A DNA stretch of 64,000 nt from Myxococcus stipitatus DSM 14675 (GTDB lineage: Bacteria; Myxococcota; Myxococcia; Myxococcales; Myxococcaceae): positions 6,218,501-6,282,500 of the forward strand of contig NC_020126.1 in assembly GCF_000331735.1 (NCBI RefSeq), written 5' to 3'. A program made the translations under genes and the position numbers. The notes below the pieces were generated by a model. It was not told the origin of the DNA and did not search any database. It was given only the letters and a program-made list of their open reading frames with translations. The stretch's first letter is position 1, and every line of letters starts with the position of its first letter. This document shows, one piece after another, positions 55,986 through 64,000 of this stretch.

Positions 55986-56459
55986 TCATCTCTCCACACG
56001 AACTCGTTCAGGATGCTCCGGTGGGAAACTCCACGTCTTCCAATGTGAGGATGTCGCGACAATGAAGCCGTCAACCACTCGAACCGAGAGAAACGGATTC
56101 GAACGGGTAAAGAATGCGACCCACCGGAGCTGACCGCTGGACGTGGCGCACGAAGCCACAAAGCCTTCGTTGCCCATGCTGCCTTCGCCGCAAAACAGCC
56201 GCTCGCCGCGCTCGGGCCATTCGCAGGAGCCCAGCGATGTGACAGAGACCCAAGGGTCGTCATTGAACTCAAGCACCGATTGCAATGAACTCCGAGCAAT
56301 GGGGCTCACGAAGACATCCTCCTGCTTCGTGCCGGAGTCCATGACAACGGTGTAATCCATCAATATCAATTCGCCGGCACCAAACAGAATCCCGTCAATC
56401 TGAAGAACCTCACTGCTCTGCCATCGACGTTGGATTTCAGAACGGACATCACCACTCAT
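55986..56459 (-). CDS. hypothetical protein, low GC, possible immunity protein
   Basis: 157 aa from ATG 56459 (MSGDVRSEIQRRW); in-frame upstream ATGs exist at 56468. Mostly beta/alpha with many Ser, Phe and Trp (ILFGAGELILMDYTVVMD, SVTSLGSCEWPERGERLF, VAFFTRSNPFLSVRVVDGFIVATSS). GC content is visibly lower than the chromosome around it, a sign of transfer. No family recognised. Position between two Rhs tips suggests an immunity protein, perhaps for the orphan nuclease tip; this is inference only. Confidence 0.55.
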   Translation of the reverse strand: MSGDVRSEIQRRWQSSEVLQIDGILFGAGELILMDYTVVMDSGTKQEDVFVSPIARSSLQSVLEFNDDPWVSVTSLGSCEWPERGERLFCGEGSMGNEGFVASCATSSGQLRWVAFFTRSNPFLSVRVVDGFIVATSSHWKTWSFPPEHPERVRVER

Positions 56460-56501
56460 CGGACGCATCCCATTCAAGCCTTCGCACAAACGGCAGGATT
56501 G

Positions 56502-56624
56502 TTAATCAGACAATCCACTTGTTTCAAAGGTCTCGGCCTCGGCGGACAGCGCGTTGTACTTGCGCTGCGAGACGCAGCCCATGGCATGAGCTGCGGCCGT
56601 GGCCAGGGCCATCATGAAGCGCAT
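56502..56624 (-). pseudogene. 40-residue lipoprotein fragment
   Basis: ATG 56624, with AAGGA about 10 nt upstream, encodes MRFMMALATAAAHAMGCVSQ then RKYNALSAEAETFETSG and a TAA at 56502. The AMGC lipobox followed by VSQRKYNALSAEAE is like the start of OmpA-type lipoproteins, but the protein stops within the first helix. Either a truncated gene or a genuine mini-lipoprotein. Located between the low-GC gene and the Rhs immunity candidate. Confidence 0.5.
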
Positions 56625-56651
56625 GGGTGGAGGTCCTTTCGGACCGGCGAC

Positions 56652-56912
56652 TCACGCCTTCTCGAAGGAGTGCAGACGGTATTTGCCCCAGCCGGCAGCG
56701 TCGATCTCCTCCTTGCTGGGGTAGTCGGTCTCAAGATCCTTGGCCACCAAGGTGAGAAACCGGGCGCTGGGATCGTCGATCCGCTCAGGATCACGCCAGC
56801 CGTGCTCACACTCCTCACAGTGGAGGTAGAGCGAGCCCCGCCCCGTGTCACGCGCAATCAGCAGTCTGCCTTGGTGGCAGAACGAGCACTCCTTGTACCA
56901 GTAGTAGATCAA
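56652..56912 (-). CDS. candidate Rhs immunity protein with zinc ribbon
   Basis: 86 aa. ECSFCHQGRLLIARD and LYLHCEECEHGWRDPERIDD give two CxxC pairs (zinc ribbon), then an acidic/helical end. It starts 3 bp after the rhs stop, the position in which the specific immunity protein of an Rhs toxin is nearly always found. No homology to a named immunity family was recognised, so the role rests on position. Confidence 0.65.
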   Translation of the reverse strand: MIYYWYKECSFCHQGRLLIARDTGRGSLYLHCEECEHGWRDPERIDDPSARFLTLVAKDLETDYPSKEEIDAAGWGKYRLHSFEKA

Positions 56913-56915
56913 GGC

Positions 56916-59900
56916 TCAGGTATCCGGGTATGCGGTAATCAACCTGTTGGTTCCAGGGATGACGATGATCGTCACACTGGTGAGCAATGGGTGGTTGGCA
57001 GCAGCCCCTGCTATCCCGCCGAGAAGTCCCACGTCCCTGCCCATCGGTACATTCAACCTACCTGTCGAATCAGGCGTCAACCCCAACGTGTGCGCTCTCG
57101 CCCAGGCCTCCTGGGTGACAGCTACGCCGTCGTCAGCAAAGACGCCGTGCGAAGGTTTGTTGGGGTTGTCCGTGTTGTGAAGCCGAATGTGCTCCTCACG
57201 AGTCTCGCCCGTCGATTGCTTGACGATGGACAAATCCAGCGGAGGGCATCCACCTGTCAGTCCGTAGGGGTCAGCCTGGGTGAGCGGGCTGCGGGGATAG
57301 GTATACGCGTTCAGCCCGCCCGAGAGCCCGATCGGATCACGGCTCACATACCGGCCCGTCGCAGGATCGTAGTACCGGTGCCGGTTGTAATGGAGGTCCG
57401 ACTCCTCGTCATACCACTGCCCTTGAAACCGCAGCGGGCAGCTCACATCGTTCTGGGCGACCTCTCTCAGTTCGCCCCAAGCGCTGAGCCGCGCGGACCA
57501 CGCCACCTTCCCATCAGGTGCGATCAGTTCCCTGGGAGCGCCCGAGGCATCGTTGACGCACAGATATCGGATCCCCTTGTCGGACTTCGCGAGAGGCGTG
57601 AAGCCGCTGGGATGGAACTCCCAGGTGACAACGTCCTGCGCGCCGCTGGAAGTCGAGCGGACCTCATGGAGGATGACATCGCCGTCCCACACATAATCGA
57701 TACGTTTATTGGGACCGACCTTCTGAATCCGCCGCCCCAGCGCGTCGTACTTGTATCTCCACTGCGTCCCATTCGGCAGCGTGAGCCGGGCCAGCTGACC
57801 GTAGCTGTTCCAGGAATAGCGAGTGTCGCCGCGTCGATCCCTGCGCCGGCTGCGCTGTCCCTCCGCGTCATACTCGTACTTCACACCGTCAGCCCCGACG
57901 AGTTCTCCACCAGCGCGATACTCGAAGAGGCGCGTCCTGGCGGGGGCGGGGGTCGAGGATGGCTCCGCGAACCCGAGCGCTGTCAGATTGTTCGCCGCGT
58001 CATAGGAGAAGTGCTCGGTCACCCCGGTGGGTTCCTGCACTGAGGTGAGGCGCCTGACAGCATCATGTGCGTACTTCGAGGGCCCCCAGGCAGCATCCTC
58101 CATGGAGATGAGATTGCTGGCTGCATCATAGGCATACCGTCGATGGGGGCGCGGGCCCTCGCCCTCCGAGAAGCTCGAAGAGGACACCCGCTGCTCGATG
58201 CAGCGGCCCCTGCTGTCGAATTCCTGAGCGATAGACACCCCTCCGTCGAAGGAACGGGCGATCTCATTGAGCCGGGCGTCATACTCGAAGCGAAGGGCGG
58301 GCCCCTCTCGCGAGCTGATACGGGTCACCTGACCGTTCGCATCCCACTCGAAGGCCGTCTCGTCCCCGGCGGAGCTGCGCCGCCGGATGCGGTTTCCCTC
58401 GCCATCGTACACGCTCTCGATCTCGTACTCCCCCTGCTTCTCGAACACCCGTCGGCCGGCCCCGTCGTACTTCCGCTCGATGACACAGTCACCATTGTCG
58501 GCGCTCACCATCAACCCGCGCGGGTCATAGGTGTACCGGATCACGGAGCCATCCTCGTGGAGAACCTCCGTGATGGCCCCCGCCAGGTCGCGCTTCAGCT
58601 CGATCCGGCCGCCAGATGCCGTCCCCACCGAGATGAGGTTGCCATCTCGATCATAGCCATAGCGGCGAGTCCGTCCTGAGAAGTCTGTCTCCAGGATCCT
58701 GCGGCCCTCGGCGTCGTACTCGTACCGATGTGTCTCTCCGCTCGCATTCCGGATGCAGAGGAGCTGCCCAGGAAGCGTGCTGTATTCGTACTGCAAGCGG
58801 TTGCCATTGGGGGCAATGACCTCGGAGACCAGGCCACATGCCAGACGCCGCCAGCGGGTGGCGGCGTTGCGCTCATCCACGTACTCGGTGAGGTGGTTGT
58901 AGTTGCTCCAGGCGTACCTGCGCCGGGTCCCATCTGGGAGCCGGACCTCCCGGACACGTCCCAGCACGTCACTGATTGCTTCTGAACGGAAACCCAGCGG
59001 ATCCACGATCGCCGAGAGGCGCCCTTTTGCGTCCCATTCATAGAGCGTCCGACGGCCTCGCCAGTCCGTGACAGCCGTCAGGTTTCCATGCAGGTCCCAT
59101 TCAAATCGACGCGTTCCCCGGGACGGACTGCGGATGCCAACGAGATCTCCCTCAGCGCCGTAATCGTACGACCATGTCTGCTCAAGGGGATCCGTCGCGG
59201 AGACGAGGCGGCCCTGAGCGTCATAGGCCTGAGTCCATCGGTGCCCCAGAGCATCCGTCGTGCAGAGCAGTTGATGCTGGGCGTTGTACTCGAAAGCCGT
59301 CGTCGCACCTGTCGGTGAGACTTCCTTGGCCAGGTTGCCGGACGCATCGTATGCGTAGGTTGTCGTTGAACCTCCGGGTTGGACCTGCCGCGTGATGCGC
59401 CCGTACTCGTCATAGGCGGTGGTGCGTGTGTTTCCGAGCGGGGAGACCACCTGCTCGACCTGCCCCGCCTCATTCCAGTGGTACCGCGTGGGGTGACCCA
59501 GGCTGTTGGTCGCCACGGTCACCCGTCGGGCCGGGTCGAACTCCAGACTGATTTGATCGAAGTCGTCCTGGCCCGTGGTCTCCTTGCAGCGCCCCTGCGC
59601 ATCGTAGGAGAAGCGAAAGACCATTCCTCCCAGGGTGACCTCTCGCACCAGGCGCCCCAGGGGATCGTATTCATACCGACTGCCATTGCCGAGAGCATCG
59701 GTCATCTCGATGAGGCGACCGTTTCCATCGTAGGCGTACTTCAAGACAAGTGAGTCGCGGCCTGGGAGCTGCTGCTTCGAGGAGGAAGCTCCGAGGGGGT
59801 TGGAAAGGCGAACCTCGGTGACTCGGCCGGCAGCGTTGTAGCCCAGCTGATACCTGCGCCCCTCGCGCCTTTGAACCAGGGCCAGGACCCGACCCGAGGC

Positions 59901-60383
59901 GTCATGCTGAATCTCGATTCTCCGGCCATGGAGGTTCTGGATGGCGGAGAGGAACCACCAGGGGGTGTTCTTCCTGCTCTCGAAGATGAACTGAAGGATG
60001 TCCCCAGACTTCGGGTGGGCCGACCATCGGGTGACGATGAGCCTGCCCTTCTCCCCTCTCAGCTCATGGAAGGCGCCGAGGTTCCTGACGACTCCGCCCG
60101 ACTCGATGGCACCTGCCCTGTCGTCGAAGCAGATCTCGCTCTCGCCATCCTCCCCGATCAGCCGGTATCCCTCGAGATCACGCCTGACGCGCATCTCGAA
60201 AGGGGATGACCACCCGGGTCCGAACATGCCCTCGGCCCTACCCGAAAGCGCACTGCTGTAACGCCGCTTGAAGCCAAGCTTGAGTTGGCCCGCAAGCGCG
60301 TGGTCCTCGAACTCATGCCAGAGGACACCTGAGGCAACATCCACTGGGTGTCCGACCGAAACCCTCCCGCTCGGGCTCCCCAT
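56916..60383 (-). CDS. Rhs-repeat effector with variable C-terminal toxin tip
   Basis: 1155 aa. ATG 60383 lies 1 nt after the vgrG stop. The N-terminus (GHPVDVASGVLWHEFEDHALAGQ) is the DUF6531-like cap; no PAAR or transmembrane region. Then about 20 YD repeats (YDPLGRLVREV, YAYDASGNLAKEV and so on), ending at YNRHRYYDPATGRYVSRDPIGL and DPYGL near residue 1045. The last about 105 residues are the tip: REEHIRLHNTDNPNKPSHGVF, VTQEAWARA, LLTSVTIIVIPGTNRLITAYPDT, a layout (His early, Thr/Tyr at the end) seen in several small RNase toxins of the BECR type. Delivered by T6SS with the VgrG upstream. Toxin activity is inferred. Confidence 0.88.
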   Translation of the reverse strand: MGSPSGRVSVGHPVDVASGVLWHEFEDHALAGQLKLGFKRRYSSALSGRAEGMFGPGWSSPFEMRVRRDLEGYRLIGEDGESEICFDDRAGAIESGGVVRNLGAFHELRGEKGRLIVTRWSAHPKSGDILQFIFESRKNTPWWFLSAIQNLHGRRIEIQHDASGRVLALVQRREGRRYQLGYNAAGRVTEVRLSNPLGASSSKQQLPGRDSLVLKYAYDGNGRLIEMTDALGNGSRYEYDPLGRLVREVTLGGMVFRFSYDAQGRCKETTGQDDFDQISLEFDPARRVTVATNSLGHPTRYHWNEAGQVEQVVSPLGNTRTTAYDEYGRITRQVQPGGSTTTYAYDASGNLAKEVSPTGATTAFEYNAQHQLLCTTDALGHRWTQAYDAQGRLVSATDPLEQTWSYDYGAEGDLVGIRSPSRGTRRFEWDLHGNLTAVTDWRGRRTLYEWDAKGRLSAIVDPLGFRSEAISDVLGRVREVRLPDGTRRRYAWSNYNHLTEYVDERNAATRWRRLACGLVSEVIAPNGNRLQYEYSTLPGQLLCIRNASGETHRYEYDAEGRRILETDFSGRTRRYGYDRDGNLISVGTASGGRIELKRDLAGAITEVLHEDGSVIRYTYDPRGLMVSADNGDCVIERKYDGAGRRVFEKQGEYEIESVYDGEGNRIRRRSSAGDETAFEWDANGQVTRISSREGPALRFEYDARLNEIARSFDGGVSIAQEFDSRGRCIEQRVSSSSFSEGEGPRPHRRYAYDAASNLISMEDAAWGPSKYAHDAVRRLTSVQEPTGVTEHFSYDAANNLTALGFAEPSSTPAPARTRLFEYRAGGELVGADGVKYEYDAEGQRSRRRDRRGDTRYSWNSYGQLARLTLPNGTQWRYKYDALGRRIQKVGPNKRIDYVWDGDVILHEVRSTSSGAQDVVTWEFHPSGFTPLAKSDKGIRYLCVNDASGAPRELIAPDGKVAWSARLSAWGELREVAQNDVSCPLRFQGQWYDEESDLHYNRHRYYDPATGRYVSRDPIGLSGGLNAYTYPRSPLTQADPYGLTGGCPPLDLSIVKQSTGETREEHIRLHNTDNPNKPSHGVFADDGVAVTQEAWARAHTLGLTPDSTGRLNVPMGRDVGLLGGIAGAAANHPLLTSVTIIVIPGTNRLITAYPDT

Positions 60384-60384
60384 G

Positions 60385-63006
60385 TCAGTTGATCTTGATG
60401 AGGGCGCCGGTGATTTCGTGGATGCCAATGGCCGAGGAGGTCAGCTTGGGCGCGGAGATGGCCGCCCCGGCGGCCTCCAGCTTCACCGTGCTCTGCTGGG
60501 CCCCCAGGCTGACTTCCTTGCCGCCATTGACCTCCACCGTGCCGTCGCTCTTGAGCTTGATGCTCGCCGCGCCGCAGACGAGCGACAGCTCCTGGACCGC
60601 CGTCACTTCAACCTTGTTCCCGTCGATGACCATCTGCCCCGAGGAGTTGTGCAGCGCCACCTTCTTGCTGGTGCCCTCGATGGTGATGCTCTCCTCGAGC
60701 GTGATGCTGCACTCCCCCTGCTTGGCCTGGAGCTGCACATCGCCCGTCATCACGAACTTCTTGGTGGCGTGCTGGGACTTGTCCCCCGTGACCTCCAGCG
60801 TGTCGTTCCCGCCGATGGTCTCCTCGCGCTTGCCCGTGACGGTGAGCTTCTCCAGCGTGTTCACGGTGGCGTCGCGGCCCGCCTTCAGCGTCAGCTTCTC
60901 CTGCCCCGTCACATCCTCGGTTCGCGCGCCGGTGATGGTGATGGTCTCGTCCTTGTCCACCGTCTCGGTGCGCTTGCCATGGACGGTGGTCGTCTCGTCC
61001 TTGTCCACCGTCTTGGTGCGATTGCCCTTCACCGACATCGTCTGCTCGCCGCCCACCGTCTCCGTCTGCGAACCATCCACCGAGTTCGTCTGGTTCGCCT
61101 TCACCGACGTGCTGTGGTTGTTCAGCACTACCTCGTTGAAGTCCTTCTGCGCGTGCAGGAAGATTTCTTCCGCGTCCTTCGCGTCCTCGAAGCGCAGCTC
61201 GTTGAAACCATCGCTGTCCTTCGAGCTGGAGGTGCGGATGGTGCTGCGTGTCTTGTGCTGGGGGAGCGGGTATGGCGGCGTGTTCTTCCCGTTGTACACA
61301 CTGCCCACCACGATGGGACGGTCCGGGTCTCCCTCCAGGAAGTCCACCAGCACTTCCATCCCGATGCGCGGCAGGAAGACGAAGCCCCACCCCAGCCCCG
61401 CCCACGCCTGCACCACGCGCAGGAAACAGGAGCTCTTCTCGTCCCGCTTGCCCTGCCGGTCCCAGTGGAACTGCACCTTCACTCGACCGTGCTCGTCGGT
61501 GTGGATCTCCTCGCTCGCGGGGCCCACGACCGTCGCCGTCTGCAACCCCGCCATGCGCGCCCGGGGCCGCCGGCGCTGGGCCCGGAAGGAGACATCCAGC
61601 GGGATGCACTCGAACGTGTTGTGGTAGCGGTCCGACACCTCGCCCGCGGGCCTCCGCGCGTTGGAGTCGTCCGTGAGCTCCTCGGGAGCCCGTCCATGGT
61701 GCTCCACGTGCGTCAGCAGGTACCACTGGTCGAGCGCGGTGTGTCCATGCCCCGTCAGCTCGAACATGTAGCCCGGCGTGAAGCCCGTGACGTAGCCCAG
61801 GCCCCGGCCGCGCTTGCCCTCCGCGTGCAAGGCTTGACGGCGCAGCTGCTCCTGCTTCTGCGCCGGTTCGTACTCGTACTTCTTCTCCCCCGCGTCATAC
61901 GGGCCCAACAACGGTGCGGGGTACTCGTAGGATTCGCGGTCGCGCCCCAGCACATCCTGGGCACGGGACTCCCTCGTCAAGTCGTAGTCCGGGTGTGTCC
62001 AGTTGAAGTCTCGCACCACCACGCTGGTGGTGTGCATCTGCTGTGAGAAGTCGAAGGTGCGCAGGCACTCGTCCGCAGCCGTGGCGGCCTCTGGCCCCCG
62101 CACCGTGATGGGCGAGCCCTTCACCGCCTCACAGGAAGGACACTGCTCGTTCTCCTCCTGGAGGACCAGCTCCTCCTTCTCCCCCGAGTGGTCGAAGTAG
62201 AAGAAGATGCCCTCCTCCTCCATGAGCCTCAGGAGGAAGTCGAGGTCTGTCTCCTGGTACTGCACGCAGTACTCGCGCGGCAGGTACTCGCGGTTGAGCT
62301 CGATACGGAAGGGCCTCTCGAAGGGCCGCAAGCCCTGGGTGAGCACCTCCTCCAATATCTCCGGCACCTTCTGCTCTTGGAAGATGCGGTTGTCCTTGCG
62401 CTGCGACAGGGCCCAGAGCGCGGGGGCGACATGGGCTCGCGCCAACAGGTGTCCCGCCTGTGTCCCCGAGTGCTCTACACGGTGGACGATTCCGCACAGA
62501 CGTCGGGCTCCCGCGTCATGGGAGATGAGGACCTCGGCCGACGAGCCCAACAGCCCGTCGATGTCCGCGCCCAGGTGCTCGTTCGCCAGGTCCACCGTGC
62601 AGGTATAGAGCTCCGAGAGCCCTTCCCTCGCATGCAACTCCACCACGCGCCAGCCGGCCGCCGGGTCCGCGTTGGAGGTGAAGGAGAAGCGGACCTTGTC
62701 CAGGGGGGACTCGCCCGCGATGGCATTGACCACCTGGGACAGGGCGCCCAGGGCCCCCGAAGCGCCCAGGGCCCCGAGGGCCTGGCTCGCCACGCCTGAT
62801 GCCTGATGGACGGCCTGTTCGACTCGCCGCGCCTGCTGCACCGCGTCCTGGACCTGGGGAATCTGCGACAGGGCACTCTCCAACGGCTGCCTGACCTGTT
62901 GGATGGGAACATTCCCTTCGCGGGCCTGCCGAACCGCCTGACCGGCGCCTTTCGCCACCTGCACAGATTTCTGGACGTGGTGCATCACGTCGTCTGAGTC
63001 CGACAT
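60385..63006 (-). CDS. vgrG: type VI secretion VgrG spike
   Basis: 873 aa. VgrG core (gp27/gp5-like) from about residue 105: VRFSFTSNADPAAGWRVVELHAREGLSELY, YCVQYQETDLDFLLRLMEEEGIFFYFDH, MAGLQTATVVGPASEEIHTDEHGRVKVQFHWDR, GIEVLVDFLEGDPDRPIVVGSVYNG-like block, then the beta-helix of TVDKDETTTVHGKRTETV repeats. The first about 75 residues are an unusual extra part, Gln/Ala-rich and coiled-coil-like, before the core. It forms the spike tip carrying the Rhs protein encoded 1 nt downstream. Core T6SS genes are not in the window. Confidence 0.94.
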   Translation of the reverse strand: MSDSDDVMHHVQKSVQVAKGAGQAVRQAREGNVPIQQVRQPLESALSQIPQVQDAVQQARRVEQAVHQASGVASQALGALGASGALGALSQVVNAIAGESPLDKVRFSFTSNADPAAGWRVVELHAREGLSELYTCTVDLANEHLGADIDGLLGSSAEVLISHDAGARRLCGIVHRVEHSGTQAGHLLARAHVAPALWALSQRKDNRIFQEQKVPEILEEVLTQGLRPFERPFRIELNREYLPREYCVQYQETDLDFLLRLMEEEGIFFYFDHSGEKEELVLQEENEQCPSCEAVKGSPITVRGPEAATAADECLRTFDFSQQMHTTSVVVRDFNWTHPDYDLTRESRAQDVLGRDRESYEYPAPLLGPYDAGEKKYEYEPAQKQEQLRRQALHAEGKRGRGLGYVTGFTPGYMFELTGHGHTALDQWYLLTHVEHHGRAPEELTDDSNARRPAGEVSDRYHNTFECIPLDVSFRAQRRRPRARMAGLQTATVVGPASEEIHTDEHGRVKVQFHWDRQGKRDEKSSCFLRVVQAWAGLGWGFVFLPRIGMEVLVDFLEGDPDRPIVVGSVYNGKNTPPYPLPQHKTRSTIRTSSSKDSDGFNELRFEDAKDAEEIFLHAQKDFNEVVLNNHSTSVKANQTNSVDGSQTETVGGEQTMSVKGNRTKTVDKDETTTVHGKRTETVDKDETITITGARTEDVTGQEKLTLKAGRDATVNTLEKLTVTGKREETIGGNDTLEVTGDKSQHATKKFVMTGDVQLQAKQGECSITLEESITIEGTSKKVALHNSSGQMVIDGNKVEVTAVQELSLVCGAASIKLKSDGTVEVNGGKEVSLGAQQSTVKLEAAGAAISAPKLTSSAIGIHEITGALIKIN

Positions 63007-63041
63007 GTGGCCTCCCCCGGGAAGTCGAGATTCTTCCTAGT

Positions 63042-63152
63042 CGCCTTTCATATCGCATCAGTCTCGTGGACAGGAAGATGGCTCATCTCAAATGAACGGC
63101 TCGCCGGATGTCACACAGACCGGTTACACTCATCAACGACATGCGGCGCAAG
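63042..63152 (+). repeat. direct repeat, right copy (vgrG/TPR divergent promoter region)
   Basis: Partner of 55748-55858. Lies between the vgrG start (63006) and the TPR gene start (63141). The 41-bp identical core at 63098-63138 is likely a regulatory or leader sequence kept by both copies. Confidence 0.85.
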
Positions 63153-64000
63153 CTCCAGGAACTGCAGGACACGCTCAGCGGCTTTGTCGACCAGCGCGAC
63201 CACTTGCTGCTCGTGGTGGGCAGCACCGAAGGGGAAGCCGCGTGGGTCCTCAAAACGCTCCAGGGGCTCGATCAAGAGACCCCGTCGGACCTCTTCCTCC
63301 TCTTCGCACACGACGCCCAGAACGCGGCGCAGTACGTCACCGCCCTGGTGGCCAACCTGGAAGCACAGCTTGAGGGGGTCAACCTGGCGCGACAGGAGAA
63401 AGGCGAGGAGCGCTGGCCTCCCCTTCCCAGCGGTTGCCAGGACATGCGCCAGGCGCCCGCCGCGCGCCTGCGCGCCGCCATCGAACACATGCGCGGGTTG
63501 ATTCCCTCGGACGGAGATCACCGCCTCGTCTGGGTGATGATGCCGCTGAAGATTGAAGACCGGGTGAGTTACTCACAACTGGTGGGCCAGTTGCTGCCCC
63601 ACGATGGATTCCAGCCATGGATGCGCTCGCTGCGCATCGTCGTGCGGGATGACCGGCAGGCCCCGTTCCTCGTCCCCGCACTGCGCAAGCTCGGGGTGAC
63701 GGGCGCGCTCGTCTACGAGCCGGACCTCAGCACCGCGGCGCTGACGGACAGCCTGGCTCAGGAGGCGGTGGACCCCGCAACGCCCGTGCCCGAGCGGATG
63801 CAGGCCCTGCTGCAATTGGCCGCGCTGGATTATTCGTACAAGCGCTACCCGGCGGCGGCGGAGAAGTATGCCTTGCTGCATGCGTACTACGCCGAGCAAG
63901 GCCAGAAGGAATTGCAAGCGCTCTGCTTGCAAGGCGCGGGGGATGTGTTGCGAGCGGTGGGGAAGTTCGAGCAGGCCAAGGAGCGCTACCAGCAAGGCCT
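63141..64000 (+). CDS. TPR-containing protein divergent from vgrG, C-terminus beyond window
   Basis: At least 286 residues from ATG 63141, open at the window edge. The first part (residues about 1-200) is an alpha/beta domain (QRDHLLLVVGSTEGEAAWVLKTLQG, TPSDLFLLFAHDAQNAAQYV, HRLVWVMMPLKIEDRVSYSQL, SLRIVVRDDRQAPFLV); from about 210 tetratricopeptide-like repeats begin (AALDYSYKRYPAAAEKYALLH, ALCLQGAGDVLRAVGKFEQAKERYQQG). It is next to vgrG and duplicated with the module, so a T6SS effector-loading or accessory role is likely but not proven. Confidence 0.75.
   Translation, partial: MRRKLQELQDTLSGFVDQRDHLLLVVGSTEGEAAWVLKTLQGLDQETPSDLFLLFAHDAQNAAQYVTALVANLEAQLEGVNLARQEKGEERWPPLPSGCQDMRQAPAARLRAAIEHMRGLIPSDGDHRLVWVMMPLKIEDRVSYSQLVGQLLPHDGFQPWMRSLRIVVRDDRQAPFLVPALRKLGVTGALVYEPDLSTAALTDSLAQEAVDPATPVPERMQALLQLAALDYSYKRYPAAAEKYALLHAYYAEQGQKELQALCLQGAGDVLRAVGKFEQAKERYQQG

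Noticed and set aside
60268..62046. 592-codon rightward frame over vgrG
   Set aside because: Shadow of the vgrG frame, no domain.
63092..63373. Rightward frame starting MNGSPDVTQTG, also at 55798
   Set aside because: It lies in the duplicated leader and runs out of frame through the TPR gene; the shared start comes from the DNA repeat.

Overview
The window is very GC-rich DNA with dense gene packing, frequent 1-4 nt stop/start overlaps and gene families typical of the Myxococcaceae (Myxococcus/Corallococcus-like delta-proteobacteria/Myxococcota). These include an FHA/PP2C signalling cluster, a sigma54 (NtrC-type) response regulator, many lipoproteins and outer-membrane barrels, and a type VI secretion VgrG-Rhs island. 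No tRNA, rRNA or CRISPR array was seen. Assignment to the family is inference from gene content, not from a marker search.

Layout. 1-1613 (-) is the 5' part of an FdhF/YdeP molybdopterin oxidoreductase, followed by a BON-domain protein. 2936-6615 (+) carries histidine degradation genes hutU and hutI with an unrelated lipoprotein between them, then a class II glutamine amidotransferase. 7568-17104 (-) is a housekeeping series transcribed tilS - ftsH - folP - glmM - pdxJ - acpS - nnr - tsaE, with hairpin terminators after tilS and ftsH. The following 457 bp hold a promoter, two stem-loops and an intrinsic terminator with no ORF, the best noncoding RNA candidate in the window. Two tandem ribbon-helix-helix-like genes follow.

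18087-23850 is an uptake-like locus. It has a TonB-dependent receptor with a long Arg/Ser-rich repeat linker, a lipoprotein made only of a 5'-nucleotidase C-terminal domain, and a divergent ChaN-like protein. Small exported proteins, a methyltransferase and an SDR follow. 26754-34444 is the lysine aminomutase pathway: kamD, an embedded exported protein, kamE, kal and kce as one overlapping operon, and kdd nearby. A divergent periplasmic catalase and ankyrin pair (katB/ankB type) sits between kamD and kdd. The pathway genes present would convert a beta-lysine/lysine-derived diamino acid to acetoacetate, crotonyl-CoA and ammonia.

34612-44318 (-) holds an esterase, a type 4 uracil-DNA glycosylase, coaBC, a 990-aa protein with about ten carboxypeptidase-regulatory-like repeats, a coiled-coil protein, PP2C-cNMP and FHA signalling proteins and a barrel protein. 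44462-45371 (+) has a small protein and a DUF4349 lipoprotein.

45561-53781 (+) is a heavy-metal efflux operon: cupredoxin - cusC - cusB - cusA - NtrC-type regulator. A good sigma54 -24/-12 element stands before the first gene, with a perfect 25-bp palindrome about 108 bp upstream of the predicted start. This looks like a self-contained enhancer/activator circuit.

53782-64000 is an accessory island: a broken WD40 gene, an orphan Rhs nuclease tip, an IS630-type transposase fragment, a decayed copy of the TPR gene that borders vgrG, low-GC small genes, a complete Rhs effector with its own tip and candidate immunity gene, VgrG, and the start of the intact TPR gene. A 111-bp direct repeat shows that the left part is a collapsed second copy of the vgrG-rhs module.
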